The position numbers were made by a program, and so were the translations under genes. The notes beneath the pieces are model-generated. The model was not told the DNA's origin and ran no database searches. It saw nothing but the letters and a program-made list of their open reading frames with translations. This document shows, one piece after another, positions 17,142-25,391 of a DNA stretch of 64,000 nucleotides (the first letter of the stretch is position 1; every line of letters starts with the position of its first letter). This stretch comes from Oharaeibacter diazotrophicus (GTDB taxonomy: Bacteria; Pseudomonadota; Alphaproteobacteria; Rhizobiales; Pleomorphomonadaceae), in NCBI RefSeq assembly GCF_004362745.1, contig NZ_SNXY01000006.1, forward strand, positions 1,488,001 through 1,552,000, written 5' to 3'.

Positions 17142-17615
17142 ATGCGCAACGCCCTGCCCTCGCTGCTGATCCTCGTCGCCGCGCTGCTGCTGCCGCTCGG
17201 CCTCGTCCTGCCGATCCTGAGGCTCGACCGGCTGTGGTTCCTCACCGAGGAGCCGTCGCTGGTCGACGTCGTCGTCGGGCTCCACGCCGACGGCGACCTG
17301 CCGCTCGCGGCCGTGGTGGCGCTCGCCTCGATCCTGTTCCCGGCCGTGAAGCTGGTCGCGCTGCAGCTCGCGGCCGCCGGCGTCTCGGGGCCGCCGGTGC
17401 GCCATCTCCACGCCCTCGGACGCTGGTCGATGATGGACGTCGTGGTCGTGGCGCTGGTGGTGTTCGCCGCCAAGACCAGCGGCCTCGCCGAGGCGGTGAC
17501 CGAGCCGGGCCTGTGGGCCTACGCCGGCTCCACCGTCGCCGCCGCCGTCGCCGCGCTGCTGTTGGAACGCGGCGCGCCGGGGCTCACAGATCCGGCAGCC
17601 GCGCCTCCGCGATGA
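17142..17615 (+). CDS. Paraquat-inducible protein A-like membrane protein (single PqiA half)
   Basis: A 157-residue protein with four hydrophobic segments and PqiA-type features: PILRLDRLWFLTEEPSL, a SILFPAVKLVALQL helix and the ALGRWSMMDVVVVALVV segment. Standard PqiA has two such halves of ~200 residues with CxxC pairs; here only one half is present and the cysteine pair is absent. PqiA works with PqiB/MCE proteins in lipid trafficking between membranes; no mce gene is adjacent. Its 3' end overlaps the convergent GNAT gene by 32 bases. Confidence 0.82.
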   Translation: MRNALPSLLILVAALLLPLGLVLPILRLDRLWFLTEEPSLVDVVVGLHADGDLPLAAVVALASILFPAVKLVALQLAAAGVSGPPVRHLHALGRWSMMDVVVVALVVFAAKTSGLAEAVTEPGLWAYAGSTVAAAVAALLLERGAPGLTDPAAAPPR

Positions 17616-18210
17616 CCGGCACGTGCGGCCCGGCGGCCGGATCGAGCCGGCCGATCAGGCGCGGGTCGTCGTGCACCTCGACCGCCCGGGCGTAGGGCGA
17701 AAAGCCCATGCGCACGTAGAAGGGCAGCGCCTGCGGGCTGTCGAAGTGGCAGGTGTGCAGCCAGAGCCGGCGCGTCTCGGGCCGGCTCCAGACGATGCGG
17801 AACGCCTCCTCCATCAGCCAGCGACCGACGCCGCCGCCGATCGCCTCTGGCACGAGACCGAAGAACGACAGCTCGACATCGGCGGGATCGGCGAAGTCGA
17901 GTTCCAGGATGCCCATGACCTTGCCGTCCGACACCGGCACGTAGGCTTCGGTGCCCGGCCGGTGCAGCCGTTCGGCCAGCACGGCGTCGGACATCAGCAT
18001 CCGCGACGTCCACAGCCAGCGCGCCCCGATCTCGACGTAGAGCCGGCGGAACTCCGCGAGCGTCCAGCGCTCGACCCGCTCGAGGCGGTAGCCCGCCGGC
18101 GCCGGCCGGCCCGACGGGGCCGGCGGCGCGGTCGTCTCGAGGAAGGTCACGACGTTGGCGAGCTTGCCGGGCGCGAGCGCGTGGTAGCCGTCGGGCAGGA
18201 TGCGGGTCAT
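17584..18210 (-). CDS. GNAT family N-acetyltransferase
   Basis: A 208-residue acetyltransferase. The GNAT fold is seen between residues ~75 and 180: beta strands VMGILELDF and VELSFFGLVPEAIGGGVGRWLMEEAF, the latter covering the acetyl-CoA pyrophosphate loop (Q/RxxGxG/A form reads IGGGVG), then LWLHTC and the ALPFYVRMGF motif that closes the family fold. Substrate is unknown. It is first in distance from the NUDIX gene by 7 bases and same strand, so an operon with NUDIX and DUF983 genes is likely. Confidence 0.88.
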   Translation of the reverse strand: MTRILPDGYHALAPGKLANVVTFLETTAPPAPSGRPAPAGYRLERVERWTLAEFRRLYVEIGARWLWTSRMLMSDAVLAERLHRPGTEAYVPVSDGKVMGILELDFADPADVELSFFGLVPEAIGGGVGRWLMEEAFRIVWSRPETRRLWLHTCHFDSPQALPFYVRMGFSPYARAVEVHDDPRLIGRLDPAAGPHVPVIAEARLPDL

Positions 18211-18217
18211 CGGGGGC

Positions 18218-18952
18218 TCAGATCGTCTCGCGGCGGTGGTTCTCGCCGCGCGGCACGAAGAAGGGCGCGGGCAGGTCGCGCGAGAGGTCGGGATCGGCGG
18301 CGAGCCGGTCGGCGAGCTCGCGCAGCATGATCACCGTCATCCGCGGCAGGTTCAGCGTCCCGGTGTCGGCGAGCGGCACGAAGCGGACGTCGGAGAGCTC
18401 GTTGTCCGGCGGCACCGGACTGGTGGGCACGTGCGCGACGGCGTCGTCGGCCCAGACCGCGAAGAAGCGGGCGTCGAAGCGGCGCGGCCGCTTCACCGGC
18501 GTGATCGCGCGGCCGACCAGCTTGACCAGCGACAGGTCGAGCCCGACCGCATGCTCGACGAAGGGCGCGAAACCGTCCGGCGGGGCCTTGGCGAAGCCGG
18601 CACCGGCGCGGCCGACCAGGTAGCCGGTCTCCTCGGCGGTCTCGCGCAGCGCCGCGACCACCAGCGCACGAGCGCGCCGACGCGACGGCTTGGGACGCAT
18701 CCGGTCGATCAGCCGCGCCTCGAGCGGCTCTGGCAGACCGACCGCAGCCGGCACGAGGCCGTCGGCGGCGTCGACCCGCCCGCCCGGGAACACGTAGGCG
18801 CCGGGGTTGAACGCGAGGTCGTCACGGCGCTTGCCCATCAGCACCGACACGCCGGACGCCGTGCGGTCGAGGATCAGCAGCGTCGCCGCGTCTTTCGGCA
18901 CCAACGCCTTCTTGCGGGCGGCCCCAGCCGCCTTGCTCTCGTCAGCCAACAT
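18218..18952 (-). CDS. NUDIX hydrolase
   Basis: A 244-residue hydrolase of nucleoside-diphosphate-linked compounds. The NUDIX box is split by an insertion of about 40 residues: FPGGRVDAAD is followed after the insert by ALRETAEETGYL, which carries the metal-binding glutamates (REtaEEtG). This split arrangement occurs in CoA-pyrophosphatase-like and related NUDIX groups. The start overlaps the end of the DUF983 gene by 11 bases and the GNAT gene follows after 7, so the three form one operon. The true substrate cannot be read. Confidence 0.88.
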   Translation of the reverse strand: MLADESKAAGAARKKALVPKDAATLLILDRTASGVSVLMGKRRDDLAFNPGAYVFPGGRVDAADGLVPAAVGLPEPLEARLIDRMRPKPSRRRARALVVAALRETAEETGYLVGRAGAGFAKAPPDGFAPFVEHAVGLDLSLVKLVGRAITPVKRPRRFDARFFAVWADDAVAHVPTSPVPPDNELSDVRFVPLADTGTLNLPRMTVIMLRELADRLAADPDLSRDLPAPFFVPRGENHRRETI

Positions 18953-19409
18953 CCCCCTCCGCGACCGGTCGATGGGTGCGGTCCTCGTCGTCGGCTCCGA
19001 GCGGATTGAAGCCGTGCATGTAATAGGCCCACTGCCAGCCGATGACCGCGCCCTTGATCGGCTGCAGCAGCACCAGCGACAGTATCAGCGTCAGCGGCAG
19101 CCAGACGAGCAGCTGAAGGTATACGTCGGGCTTGTAGTGGGTCTCGACGTAGAGGATCGCCGGCACCACGACGTGGCCGACCACGACGATGGTGAAATAA
19201 GGCGGCGCGTCGTCGGCACGCTGGTGCGACAGGTCCTCGCCGCAGGCCTCGCAGGTCGCCACCGGCTTGATGTAGGCGCGGAACAGCCGGCCCTTGCCGC
19301 AGGCCGGACAGCGGCAGGCGAAGCCGCGCTTGACCGCCTGCCACAGCGAGCGCTTCGGCAGCGCGAGATCGGCGCGGTCGGCGGCGGGAGTCCAGGTCTC
19401 GGTGGGCAT
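18942..19409 (-). CDS. DUF983 zinc-ribbon membrane protein
   Basis: A 155-residue protein with a zinc ribbon (CPACGKGRLF near residue 34 and CEACGEDL near 53) and two membrane helices (TIVVVGHVVVPAILYV and LLVWLPLTLILSLVLL), then the WAYYMHGF segment typical of DUF983. The family is common in alphaproteobacteria, often near cytochrome oxidase assembly or NUDIX genes; its function is not established. The start at MPTETW gives normal family length. It leads the NUDIX-GNAT operon. Confidence 0.9.
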   Translation of the reverse strand: MPTETWTPAADRADLALPKRSLWQAVKRGFACRCPACGKGRLFRAYIKPVATCEACGEDLSHQRADDAPPYFTIVVVGHVVVPAILYVETHYKPDVYLQLLVWLPLTLILSLVLLQPIKGAVIGWQWAYYMHGFNPLGADDEDRTHRPVAEGDVG

Positions 19410-19453
19410 GACGGCGGGTCCGGTGGAGAGGAACGGTACGGGCGCGGCCGGGA

Positions 19454-20158
19454 TCAGGCGTATTCCCGGGCGATGCGGTCGTAGGCGGCGTTGAGCGCGG
19501 CGACGCGTTCGGTGGCGATCCGGACGCATTCGGCCGGCAGGCCGCGGGCGATCAGGCGGTCCGGGTGGTTGTCCGAGACCTGCCGGCGCCACGCCCGCTT
19601 GATCTCGTCGGGGTGGGCGTCGCGCGGCACGCCGAGCACCACGAAGGGATCGCTCGCCTCGGGGCGGACGTGCCGGGCCATGATGCGCCCGAAGGCCGCG
19701 GTCGAGACGTGGAAGATGTCTGCGACGCGCTCGAGGAACGCGCGCTCGCGGTCGTGCACGAGGCCGTCGGCGCCGGCGATCACGAACAGGCCGTCGAGCA
19801 CGTCTTCGAGCATCTCGGGGGCGTCGCGGTGGAGGTCGGCGATCCGCTCGGCATAGGCCTCGAAGCCGGCGGCATCCTGCTTGGCGATGTTGAACAGCCG
19901 CGCCACGTTGGCGCGCTCGTGCTCGGGCACCACCAGCAGACGCTTGACCACCGAGACCTCGTCGTCGGTGACGACCCCGTCGGCCTTGGCCATCTTGGCC
20001 GACAGCGCGATCATCGAGATCGTGAACGCGACGGCACGCCGCTCCTCCGGCGACACCGCGGCGCGCAGCACCTCGACCACGCGGTCGAAGGCGCAGCCGA
20101 CCGTGCCCGCGAAGGGCAGGCGCGACACGACGTCGGAGAGGAGGGACCAGAGGCTCAT
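19454..20158 (-). CDS. DjlA-like protein: TerB domain plus C-terminal DnaJ domain
   Basis: A 234-residue co-chaperone-like protein. Residues ~45-150 form a TerB-type helical domain (KMAKADGVVTDDEV and IAGADGLVHDRERAFLE, with acidic metal-binding patterns). The last ~60 residues are a J domain: DPFVVLGVPRDAHPDEIKRAWRR, the catalytic NHPDRL triad that stimulates DnaK, and a closing helix. Unlike E. coli DjlA there is no N-terminal membrane helix strong enough to be sure of anchoring. The ATG at 20158 was preferred because upstream codons look non-coding. Confidence 0.9.
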   Translation of the reverse strand: MSLWSLLSDVVSRLPFAGTVGCAFDRVVEVLRAAVSPEERRAVAFTISMIALSAKMAKADGVVTDDEVSVVKRLLVVPEHERANVARLFNIAKQDAAGFEAYAERIADLHRDAPEMLEDVLDGLFVIAGADGLVHDRERAFLERVADIFHVSTAAFGRIMARHVRPEASDPFVVLGVPRDAHPDEIKRAWRRQVSDNHPDRLIARGLPAECVRIATERVAALNAAYDRIAREYA

Positions 20159-20258
20159 CGCGGTCCAGTCTAGGGGAGTTCGGCGCGAAGGGCGAGCGGA
20201 TCCGGCGCGACGCACGCGCACGGGTGCGTGAGTCCGGCGGGAGAGGCGGGAGACGGGC

Positions 20259-20846
20259 TCAGACCAGGATGTCGACGCCCTGGCTCGCGGCCGCCGTGCC
20301 GGTGCCGCCGGAGGTCGCGTCGCCGGTGGTCGCGGTCGACGTGCCGCCGGTGGCCGTGGTGCCGTCCGTCGTCGTGGTGCCGGCGGTCGGGGGCGCGGTC
20401 GCGGGTTTGGCCGGCTCGATCCCCGCGAGGATCTGCTTGGTGCGGTCGGAGCGCAGGCTGGAAAGGTCGAGCGCGTCGATGTTGTCCTGGATGCTCTTGG
20501 CCGCCTTGGCCAGCTCCTCCTGCTGGCGCTGCGTGTACCAGTCGACCAGCCCGGTCGCCTCGAGCATGCCCTGCAGGGTGCCGCCGCTGAACTTGTCGAC
20601 GTTGCGCTTGACGTAGTCCTTCAGTGCCTCGGTCTGGCCGTCGCCGGAGATGGTGGCGAACATCGCGCCATAGTCCGGGCCGGTCTGCTGCGGCCCGAAG
20701 AACAGGTCGTTGGCGTTGGCCGATCCCGAAGTCGAACGCGCGCGCACCGCCTCGGACGACCACTTCCCGGCCACCCCGTAGGTCTTGATCGACACCTGCG
20801 GTGTCCTGATCGGCTGGTAGCCGGCGCGGTACCCGGAAATCGCCAT
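20259..20846 (-). CDS. Uncharacterised Thr-rich protein A with C-terminal GVDILV tag
   Basis: A 195-residue protein I do not recognise. Residues ~40-130 form a helical domain closely similar to the upstream neighbour (shared FxGPxQ/RxxxD, KDYVxRNxDKFSG, LIDWY/LVDWY and QQxELAxAAKS). A threonine/glycine/alanine-rich low-complexity stretch follows (residues ~150-185), and the chain ends in QGVDILV. There is no signal peptide. A disordered Thr-rich linker plus a short hydrophobic C-terminal tag, repeated in both paralogues, suggests a sorted or exported protein, perhaps via a C-terminal signal; this is inference. Confidence 0.75.
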   Translation of the reverse strand: MAISGYRAGYQPIRTPQVSIKTYGVAGKWSSEAVRARSTSGSANANDLFFGPQQTGPDYGAMFATISGDGQTEALKDYVKRNVDKFSGGTLQGMLEATGLVDWYTQRQQEELAKAAKSIQDNIDALDLSSLRSDRTKQILAGIEPAKPATAPPTAGTTTTDGTTATGGTSTATTGDATSGGTGTAAASQGVDILV

Positions 20847-20916
20847 GACGGCCCTCCGCCGGCGAGTTTCCGTGCCGCATGGTTAATGCCGGGTGAATCC
20901 GCGGGGCGGTGTGAGC

Positions 20917-21396
20917 CTAGACCGTGACGTCGACGCCGTCGCCCGCCGCGTCGGTCGAGGCCGCGCCGTCGCCCTCGCTCGCAGTCGTCGTGGTGGTCGT
21001 CGTCGCGGTCGTGTCGGTGGTGGTCGCGGTCGGCGTGTAGAGCCGCAAACGGCTGAAGAACCGGTTGGTGCTCTTGGCCTCCTGCAGGACGTCGATCTTG
21101 TCGGCGAGGCTCTTGGCCGCGTCGGCGAGTTCCTTCTGCTGCTTTTCCTTGTACCAGTCGATCAGGTCGGTCGATATCAGCATCGCCTTCAGCGTGTCGC
21201 CGCTGAACTTGTCGATGTTGCGCTGGACGTAGTCCTTGAACGCCGCGGTGTTGTCGGTCGACTGCAGGAACACGGCCGCCCAGTCGGTGCCGGATTGCCG
21301 GGGACCGCTGAAGATCTCGGCGGTGCTGCTCGCGACCTTGTTGCGCGAGGCCGCCCACGCCTGCCGGTTGGCGTTGGATCCGGAACCGATACGCAC
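20917..21396 (-). CDS. Uncharacterised Thr-rich protein B with C-terminal GVDVTV tag, GTG start
   Basis: A 159-residue paralogue of the downstream gene, with about half of the ~85 domain residues identical by eye. The shared helical core (residues ~20-105) includes KDYVQRNIDKFSG, LIDWYKEKQQKELADAAKS and DKIDVL. A run of Thr/Ala (residues ~120-140) and the end DGVDVTV match protein A in layout. The GTG start is chosen for the GGCGGAG 7 bases upstream and because the next paralogue aligns from here. The 70-base gap suggests a two-gene unit produced by duplication. Function unknown. Confidence 0.75.
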   Translation of the reverse strand: MRIGSGSNANRQAWAASRNKVASSTAEIFSGPRQSGTDWAAVFLQSTDNTAAFKDYVQRNIDKFSGDTLKAMLISTDLIDWYKEKQQKELADAAKSLADKIDVLQEAKSTNRFFSRLRLYTPTATTTDTTATTTTTTTASEGDGAASTDAAGDGVDVTV

Positions 21397-21878
21397 GACA
21401 ATACTCCGCCGGAAACAGCCGGATACGAGGGTCCAGGATCGCGCCCGCGCCTTAAGCCGGGGTGAACGGGGTCGCTCGAATGCCGGGAATCCCGCCGAAC
21501 CGCCCCCGTCCGAGGCTGTGGCCGCCGCGCCGCACGGCGCCGGAATTGTCCGACCGTTCTCCACGGTAAAGAAATCGCACCCGGCCGGAACGGCGGCGTC
21601 GCGACCGTCCGGCCGCGGTCGGCGCCGGTCGGAACGGCAGCGGTCAAAACGTTGGGATCACGGGATTTTCAGCCCCTCGTGACCGCGCGCACCCCGTTCG
21701 CGGGAAGAGCCTTTGAAACCCGTCCCGTAAGACGATCGTAACCGTGTCCATCCCCACGAAACCGTCGTGGATGGTGCGACCGTCGCCACAGTTTCGTCCG
21801 CATTAGCCGGAAAACAACGCCTCCCGCCGAGGATCGTGGTGACCGCGACCCCAGGCGGCCAGAAAAACCGGAACGATC
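21397..21878. other. Divergent intergenic region without a supported gene
   Basis: No gene recognised. It presumably holds the promoter for the paralogous pair to the left and for the small gene to the right. An imperfect hairpin (CCATCC..CCACGA / TCGTGG..ATGG) lies near 21748-21774. GC content falls towards the right end. Confidence 0.55.
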
Positions 21879-22145
21879 ATGAGCCCGACCAAGACCCTCA
21901 TCGCCGACGCCGTGGCCCGCTTCCCCCTGGAGCACACTGCCGAGTGGGCGAAGCTGACCGCCACCTTCGCCTCGGCCGAGGTCGATCGCATCGAGACCGA
22001 CGCGGCCTCGATCTCCACCGTCGACTTCCTGTTCGACGGCCGGGCCGTCGTCGTCCTCAAGGACGCCGCCCCGGTGCCGGCGCGCGTGTTCGGCCGCTGC
22101 GACGGCCGTCGCGCCGAGATCGAGCGCATCGTCTTCGCCGCCTGA
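21879..22145 (+). CDS. Small hypothetical protein (88 residues)
   Basis: An 88-residue soluble protein not recognised. It has an amphipathic N-terminal helix (KTLIADAVARFPLEHTAEW), a helix with AEVDRIE, then a short beta-like region (STVDFLFDGRAVVVLKDA) and a basic closing segment RVFGRCDGRRAEIERIVF. Codon bias and the clean ATG support a real gene, but only a weak GGAACG precedes the start. There are no close operon neighbours. Confidence 0.6.
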   Translation: MSPTKTLIADAVARFPLEHTAEWAKLTATFASAEVDRIETDAASISTVDFLFDGRAVVVLKDAAPVPARVFGRCDGRRAEIERIVFAA

Positions 22146-22459
22146 CGGACGGGTTTCGGTCACCGCCGAGTGCGGTGCCGACCGGTTCGGACCGACACGT
22201 GGAATGGAGCCGCGGACGCGCGCCGCGGCCCCGATGGACGGGGATCTCCCTCCGAAACGCCCGTTCGGGCGCCGCGATCCGCCCCGCCACCGGCCGCGAT
22301 TCGCACGGATCCCGAGGGACGTGCAGCGGTCGATGCGTCGGATGATCTCGAGAAGTCGTCCTTGACCGCGGCATCGCGTGCCGCCGGTCGATGCTGTCCG
22401 CCGGCGGAACGTCGCCGGCATCGGCCCGGGCGCCGCGCCCGTGGCCTCGGCCTCCCGCC
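22146..22459. other. Gene-free stretch
   Basis: No gene, RNA or terminator could be supported here; six-frame open stretches lack any recognisable protein features. Confidence 0.5.
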
Positions 22460-22543
22460 TCAGATCGCGCCGACGACGATGGCGGCGACGAACGCGAACG
22501 CGGCACAGACGGCGATGACGTTCAGGCTCCTGGTCATGCTCAT
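22460..22543 (-). CDS. 27-residue single-span membrane peptide
   Basis: The product MSMTRSLNVIAVCAAFAFVA plus 7 further residues is almost entirely one hydrophobic helix with a short basic N-terminus, the layout of small inner-membrane regulators such as AcrZ- or KdpF-type peptides. GAGG lies 6 bases before the first ATG; a second ATG two codons later is possible. It is too short for routine gene calling. I recall similar very short membrane peptides in rhizobial genomes but cannot name a family. Partner unknown; coding status rests on the start site and the clean hydrophobic pattern. Confidence 0.6.
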   Translation of the reverse strand: MSMTRSLNVIAVCAAFAFVAAIVVGAI

Positions 22544-23063
22544 GGCTGGCCTCGCCTTTCGCTTCACAGTCACTCGACCAAGCTAGTCGTAAATCCGACC
22601 TGTGCAACCGAATTCGATTGTGCAGCGCGGCAGTCGATCGCCAAGAAATTTTACCGTCCACTCGGAATTAGCGGATTTTCAACCGCTTGGACGCCGGTGC
22701 GTCGCGATTCGTAGAAAATTCGTCTTCGATTTTCCACATCCGCGGAAGTCCCGATCCGGTTGCGCGGACATGCGGCCCCGCGCGGCGCACGGCCTCGGCC
22801 CCCGCCCGAATCCGACCCGGCGCGTCGATCCGGCGCGGCACGCGCCGGCACCCGCCGTTCTCCGCGGAGAAGCGCCTCGCACGTCCGCACCCGGACCATG
22901 GCTCCGGCCGGACGGTCGACCACGGCGGCATCTTTCGCCGTGCCGCAGCTTGCGTCCGCGGGCCGGGAAGGCCATTTCTAGGGCACGAGGGTCCCGGTTG
23001 GGGACCATTTCCCGACGGCCCGCTTCCGCGGCCGACGCCTGCGCAAGTCTCGATCAGACCATC
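22544..23063. other. 520-bp gene-free region with an AT-richer core
   Basis: Positions 22570-22745 are clearly less GC-rich than the window average and contain AAATTTT and GATTTTC runs. No gene was recognised. It probably holds promoters for the histidine kinase (plus) and the small membrane peptide (minus). Confidence 0.55.
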
Positions 23064-24641
23064 ATGGCCGCGACCATCCATCAGCCAATCGGCGCCCCGT
23101 CCGGGCGCCATCCGGCGTCCGCGGATCTCGCCGCCACCCTGGAGACGCTGCTCGCGATCGCCACGACCACCGACGCCTCGCTCGCGGACCAGACCGCCGA
23201 CGCGCTGGCGGCCGTCGTCGCCCATCTCGGCGTCGACGTCGGCGAGGCCGGGCGCCGCGGCGAGGACGGCATCCGCCCGCTCGACACCGTGTTCCACCCC
23301 GCGGCCGTGCGCGCCGCCGCCCCGGCCGCCGCCGCGCGCGCCGCCGCCGCAATGCTGGCGCCGGCCGGCGGAGCGGCCTTCCACTCGGCCGACACCGCCG
23401 CCGACGGCCACCACGCCCTCGCCGGCATGGGGATCGGCAGCGCGCTGGTCAGGGCCGTCGAGGCCTCCGGCGAGGTCTTCACCTTCGCCTTCCTCGCCGC
23501 GTCGCCGCGCGGCGCGCCGTTCTCGGACGCCGAGTGCCGTCTGGTCGAGCGCGTGGCACAGTGGTTCCTCGGCGCGGTCGAGCGGCAGCGCCGGATCCGC
23601 GGCATCGTCGAGAGCCGTGACGAACTGGCGATGATCGTCGAGAACCTGTCGTCGCCGATCGCCGCCTACGACCAGGACGGCCGCATCGTGGCGGCGAACG
23701 ACACCGGCCGCCACGTCCGTCGGCCCGCCGAGAGCCGCGGCATCGACGCCCGCACCCTGTCGACCGGGATGCCCCTGCTCGGCCGCGTCGAGGCCTGGGA
23801 CGACGGCGAAGGCGGCGAGCGCTGGATGCGCACCGACCGGATTCCCTACGAGAATCCCGCCGGCGACGGTGCCCGCCTGCTCCTGGTCGCCACCGACGTC
23901 ACCGAGATGGTGGAGAAGAAGCAGCAGCTCGCCAAGGCCAACGCCGGCCTCAACCAGTTCGCCTACGTCGCTTCGCACGACCTGCAGGAGCCGCTGCGCA
24001 AGATCGGCACCTTCACCGACCTCCTGACCCAGAGCCTCGAGAAGGGCGACGCCGAGGAGGTCGCCTACGCCACCCGCGTCATCAAGGATTCCGCCCGCCG
24101 GGCCCGGGCGCTGATCACCGACCTGCTGGCGTGGTCGAGACTCGGCAACCGCAAGCTCGAGCGCGTGCCGGTCGACGTGCCGTCGCTTGTGCGCGACACC
24201 CTGGCCGAATTGCTCGCGAGCCGGCGCGACGTCCCGGTCGAGATCGACGACCGGATGAGCGCCGGCGTGGTCGCGGCCGACGCCTCGCAAATGCGCCAGC
24301 TGATCGAGAACCTGCTGGTCAACGCCCTGAAGTACCGCCACCCCGACCGGCCCGCCGCGATCGCGCTGCGCTTCGAGCGCCGGCCCGGCGGCGGCCGCGT
24401 CCTCGAAGTCGCCGACAAGGGCATCGGCTTCGATCCCGCCCATGCGGCGGTGATCTTCGAGCCGTTCCGCCGGCTCCACGCCGACCGGCAATATGCCGGC
24501 ACCGGCGTCGGCCTCGCGATCTGCGCCCGCGTCTGCGAGCGCCACGGCTGGACCATCTCCGCCGACGCCCGCCCCGGCGAGGGCGCCGTGTTCCGCGTCG
24601 AGATGCCCACCCGGCCCGTCCGCACCGAACCGACGCGCTGA
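23064..24641 (+). CDS. Sensor histidine kinase with GAF-like and PAS domains
   Basis: A 525-residue soluble kinase. A GAF-like N-terminal region (residues ~25-175) is followed by a PAS domain (~185-285), a short coiled coil, the HisKA dimerisation helix with phospho-acceptor His305 in YVASHDLQEPLRKI, and a HATPase_c domain (N box LIENLLVNALKY, G1 VADKGIGFD, G2 GTGVGLAI). The SHDLQEPLR form is typical of bacteriophytochrome-like and CheR/CheB-linked kinases. No membrane segment is visible, so it senses a cytoplasmic signal. No response-regulator gene is adjacent: it is an orphan. Confidence 0.92.
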   Translation: MAATIHQPIGAPSGRHPASADLAATLETLLAIATTTDASLADQTADALAAVVAHLGVDVGEAGRRGEDGIRPLDTVFHPAAVRAAAPAAAARAAAAMLAPAGGAAFHSADTAADGHHALAGMGIGSALVRAVEASGEVFTFAFLAASPRGAPFSDAECRLVERVAQWFLGAVERQRRIRGIVESRDELAMIVENLSSPIAAYDQDGRIVAANDTGRHVRRPAESRGIDARTLSTGMPLLGRVEAWDDGEGGERWMRTDRIPYENPAGDGARLLLVATDVTEMVEKKQQLAKANAGLNQFAYVASHDLQEPLRKIGTFTDLLTQSLEKGDAEEVAYATRVIKDSARRARALITDLLAWSRLGNRKLERVPVDVPSLVRDTLAELLASRRDVPVEIDDRMSAGVVAADASQMRQLIENLLVNALKYRHPDRPAAIALRFERRPGGGRVLEVADKGIGFDPAHAAVIFEPFRRLHADRQYAGTGVGLAICARVCERHGWTISADARPGEGAVFRVEMPTRPVRTEPTR

Positions 24642-24824
24642 CGACGGCCGCCCACACGGCCGCTCGGGCGCGCCGGTTCCGTCCGCTTCCTCCCCGGTCC
24701 GCTTCCTCCCCGGTCCGCTGCGCCGAGGCCACCCGGTCGGCGACGAGCCGGCCGGGTGGCCTCGGCGGCACGGCGACCGCGCACACCTCCCCCCGAAGGC
24801 GCGCCCGGGCCAGCCGTCCGCGGA

Positions 24825-25259
24825 TCAGGCGGTGGCGATGTAGTTTCGGATCTCCTCGGCCTCGCGCTCGATGTCGGCCATCCGATGCTTGACCACGTCG
24901 CCGATCGAGACGATCCCGACGAGGCGGCCGCCGTCGACCACCGGCACGTGCCGGAAGCGGCCGCGGGTCATCATGTCCATCAGCTCGTCGATGGTGTCGC
25001 GCCGGGTGCAGGTCACCACGGTGCGGGTCATGAAGCGGCCGGCCGGCTCGGCCATCACCTCGGCGCCGTGCTGGGCGATGACGCGCACGACGTCGCGCTC
25101 GGAGATGATGCCGATGACGTGGCGCTGCTCGTCGGTCATCACGATCGCGCCGATCCGCTGCTCCGCGAGCCGGGCGCAGATCTGGCCGACGGTGAGCGAC
25201 GGATCGCCGGTGGCGACGTCGCCGCCCTTGAGGTTCAGGATGGTCTGAACGGTGGTCAA
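24825..25259 (-). CDS. CBS-domain pair protein, TTG start
   Basis: A 144-residue protein made of two CBS motifs (residues ~10-65 and ~80-135), with IGAIVMTDEQRHVIGIISERDVVR in the first and FRHVPVVDGGRLVGIVSIGDVVK in the second. Stand-alone CBS pairs bind adenosine nucleotides and regulate partner proteins. The TTG start is preferred because GGAGG sits 7 bases upstream and the product (TVQTILNLKG) then matches family length; an ATG 21 bases earlier is possible. It lies alone between a kinase gene and a rhomboid gene. Confidence 0.9.
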   Translation of the reverse strand: MTTVQTILNLKGGDVATGDPSLTVGQICARLAEQRIGAIVMTDEQRHVIGIISERDVVRVIAQHGAEVMAEPAGRFMTRTVVTCTRRDTIDELMDMMTRGRFRHVPVVDGGRLVGIVSIGDVVKHRMADIEREAEEIRNYIATA

Positions 25260-25391
25260 GGCTGTGCCTCCTCCGCGCATTCGGGTGGAACGGGCCCCTC
25301 CCCCTGGGGAGCCGCGCGGCGCCGAAGCGGCGCCCATGCACGGGAATGATGGGTCTAAATCGATTGAAGCTCAACCTGCCCCGATGCGCAA

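Noticed and set aside
24670-24722. Direct repeat of GTCCGCTTCCTCCCCG
   Set aside because: A single local duplication without wider structure; likely slippage.
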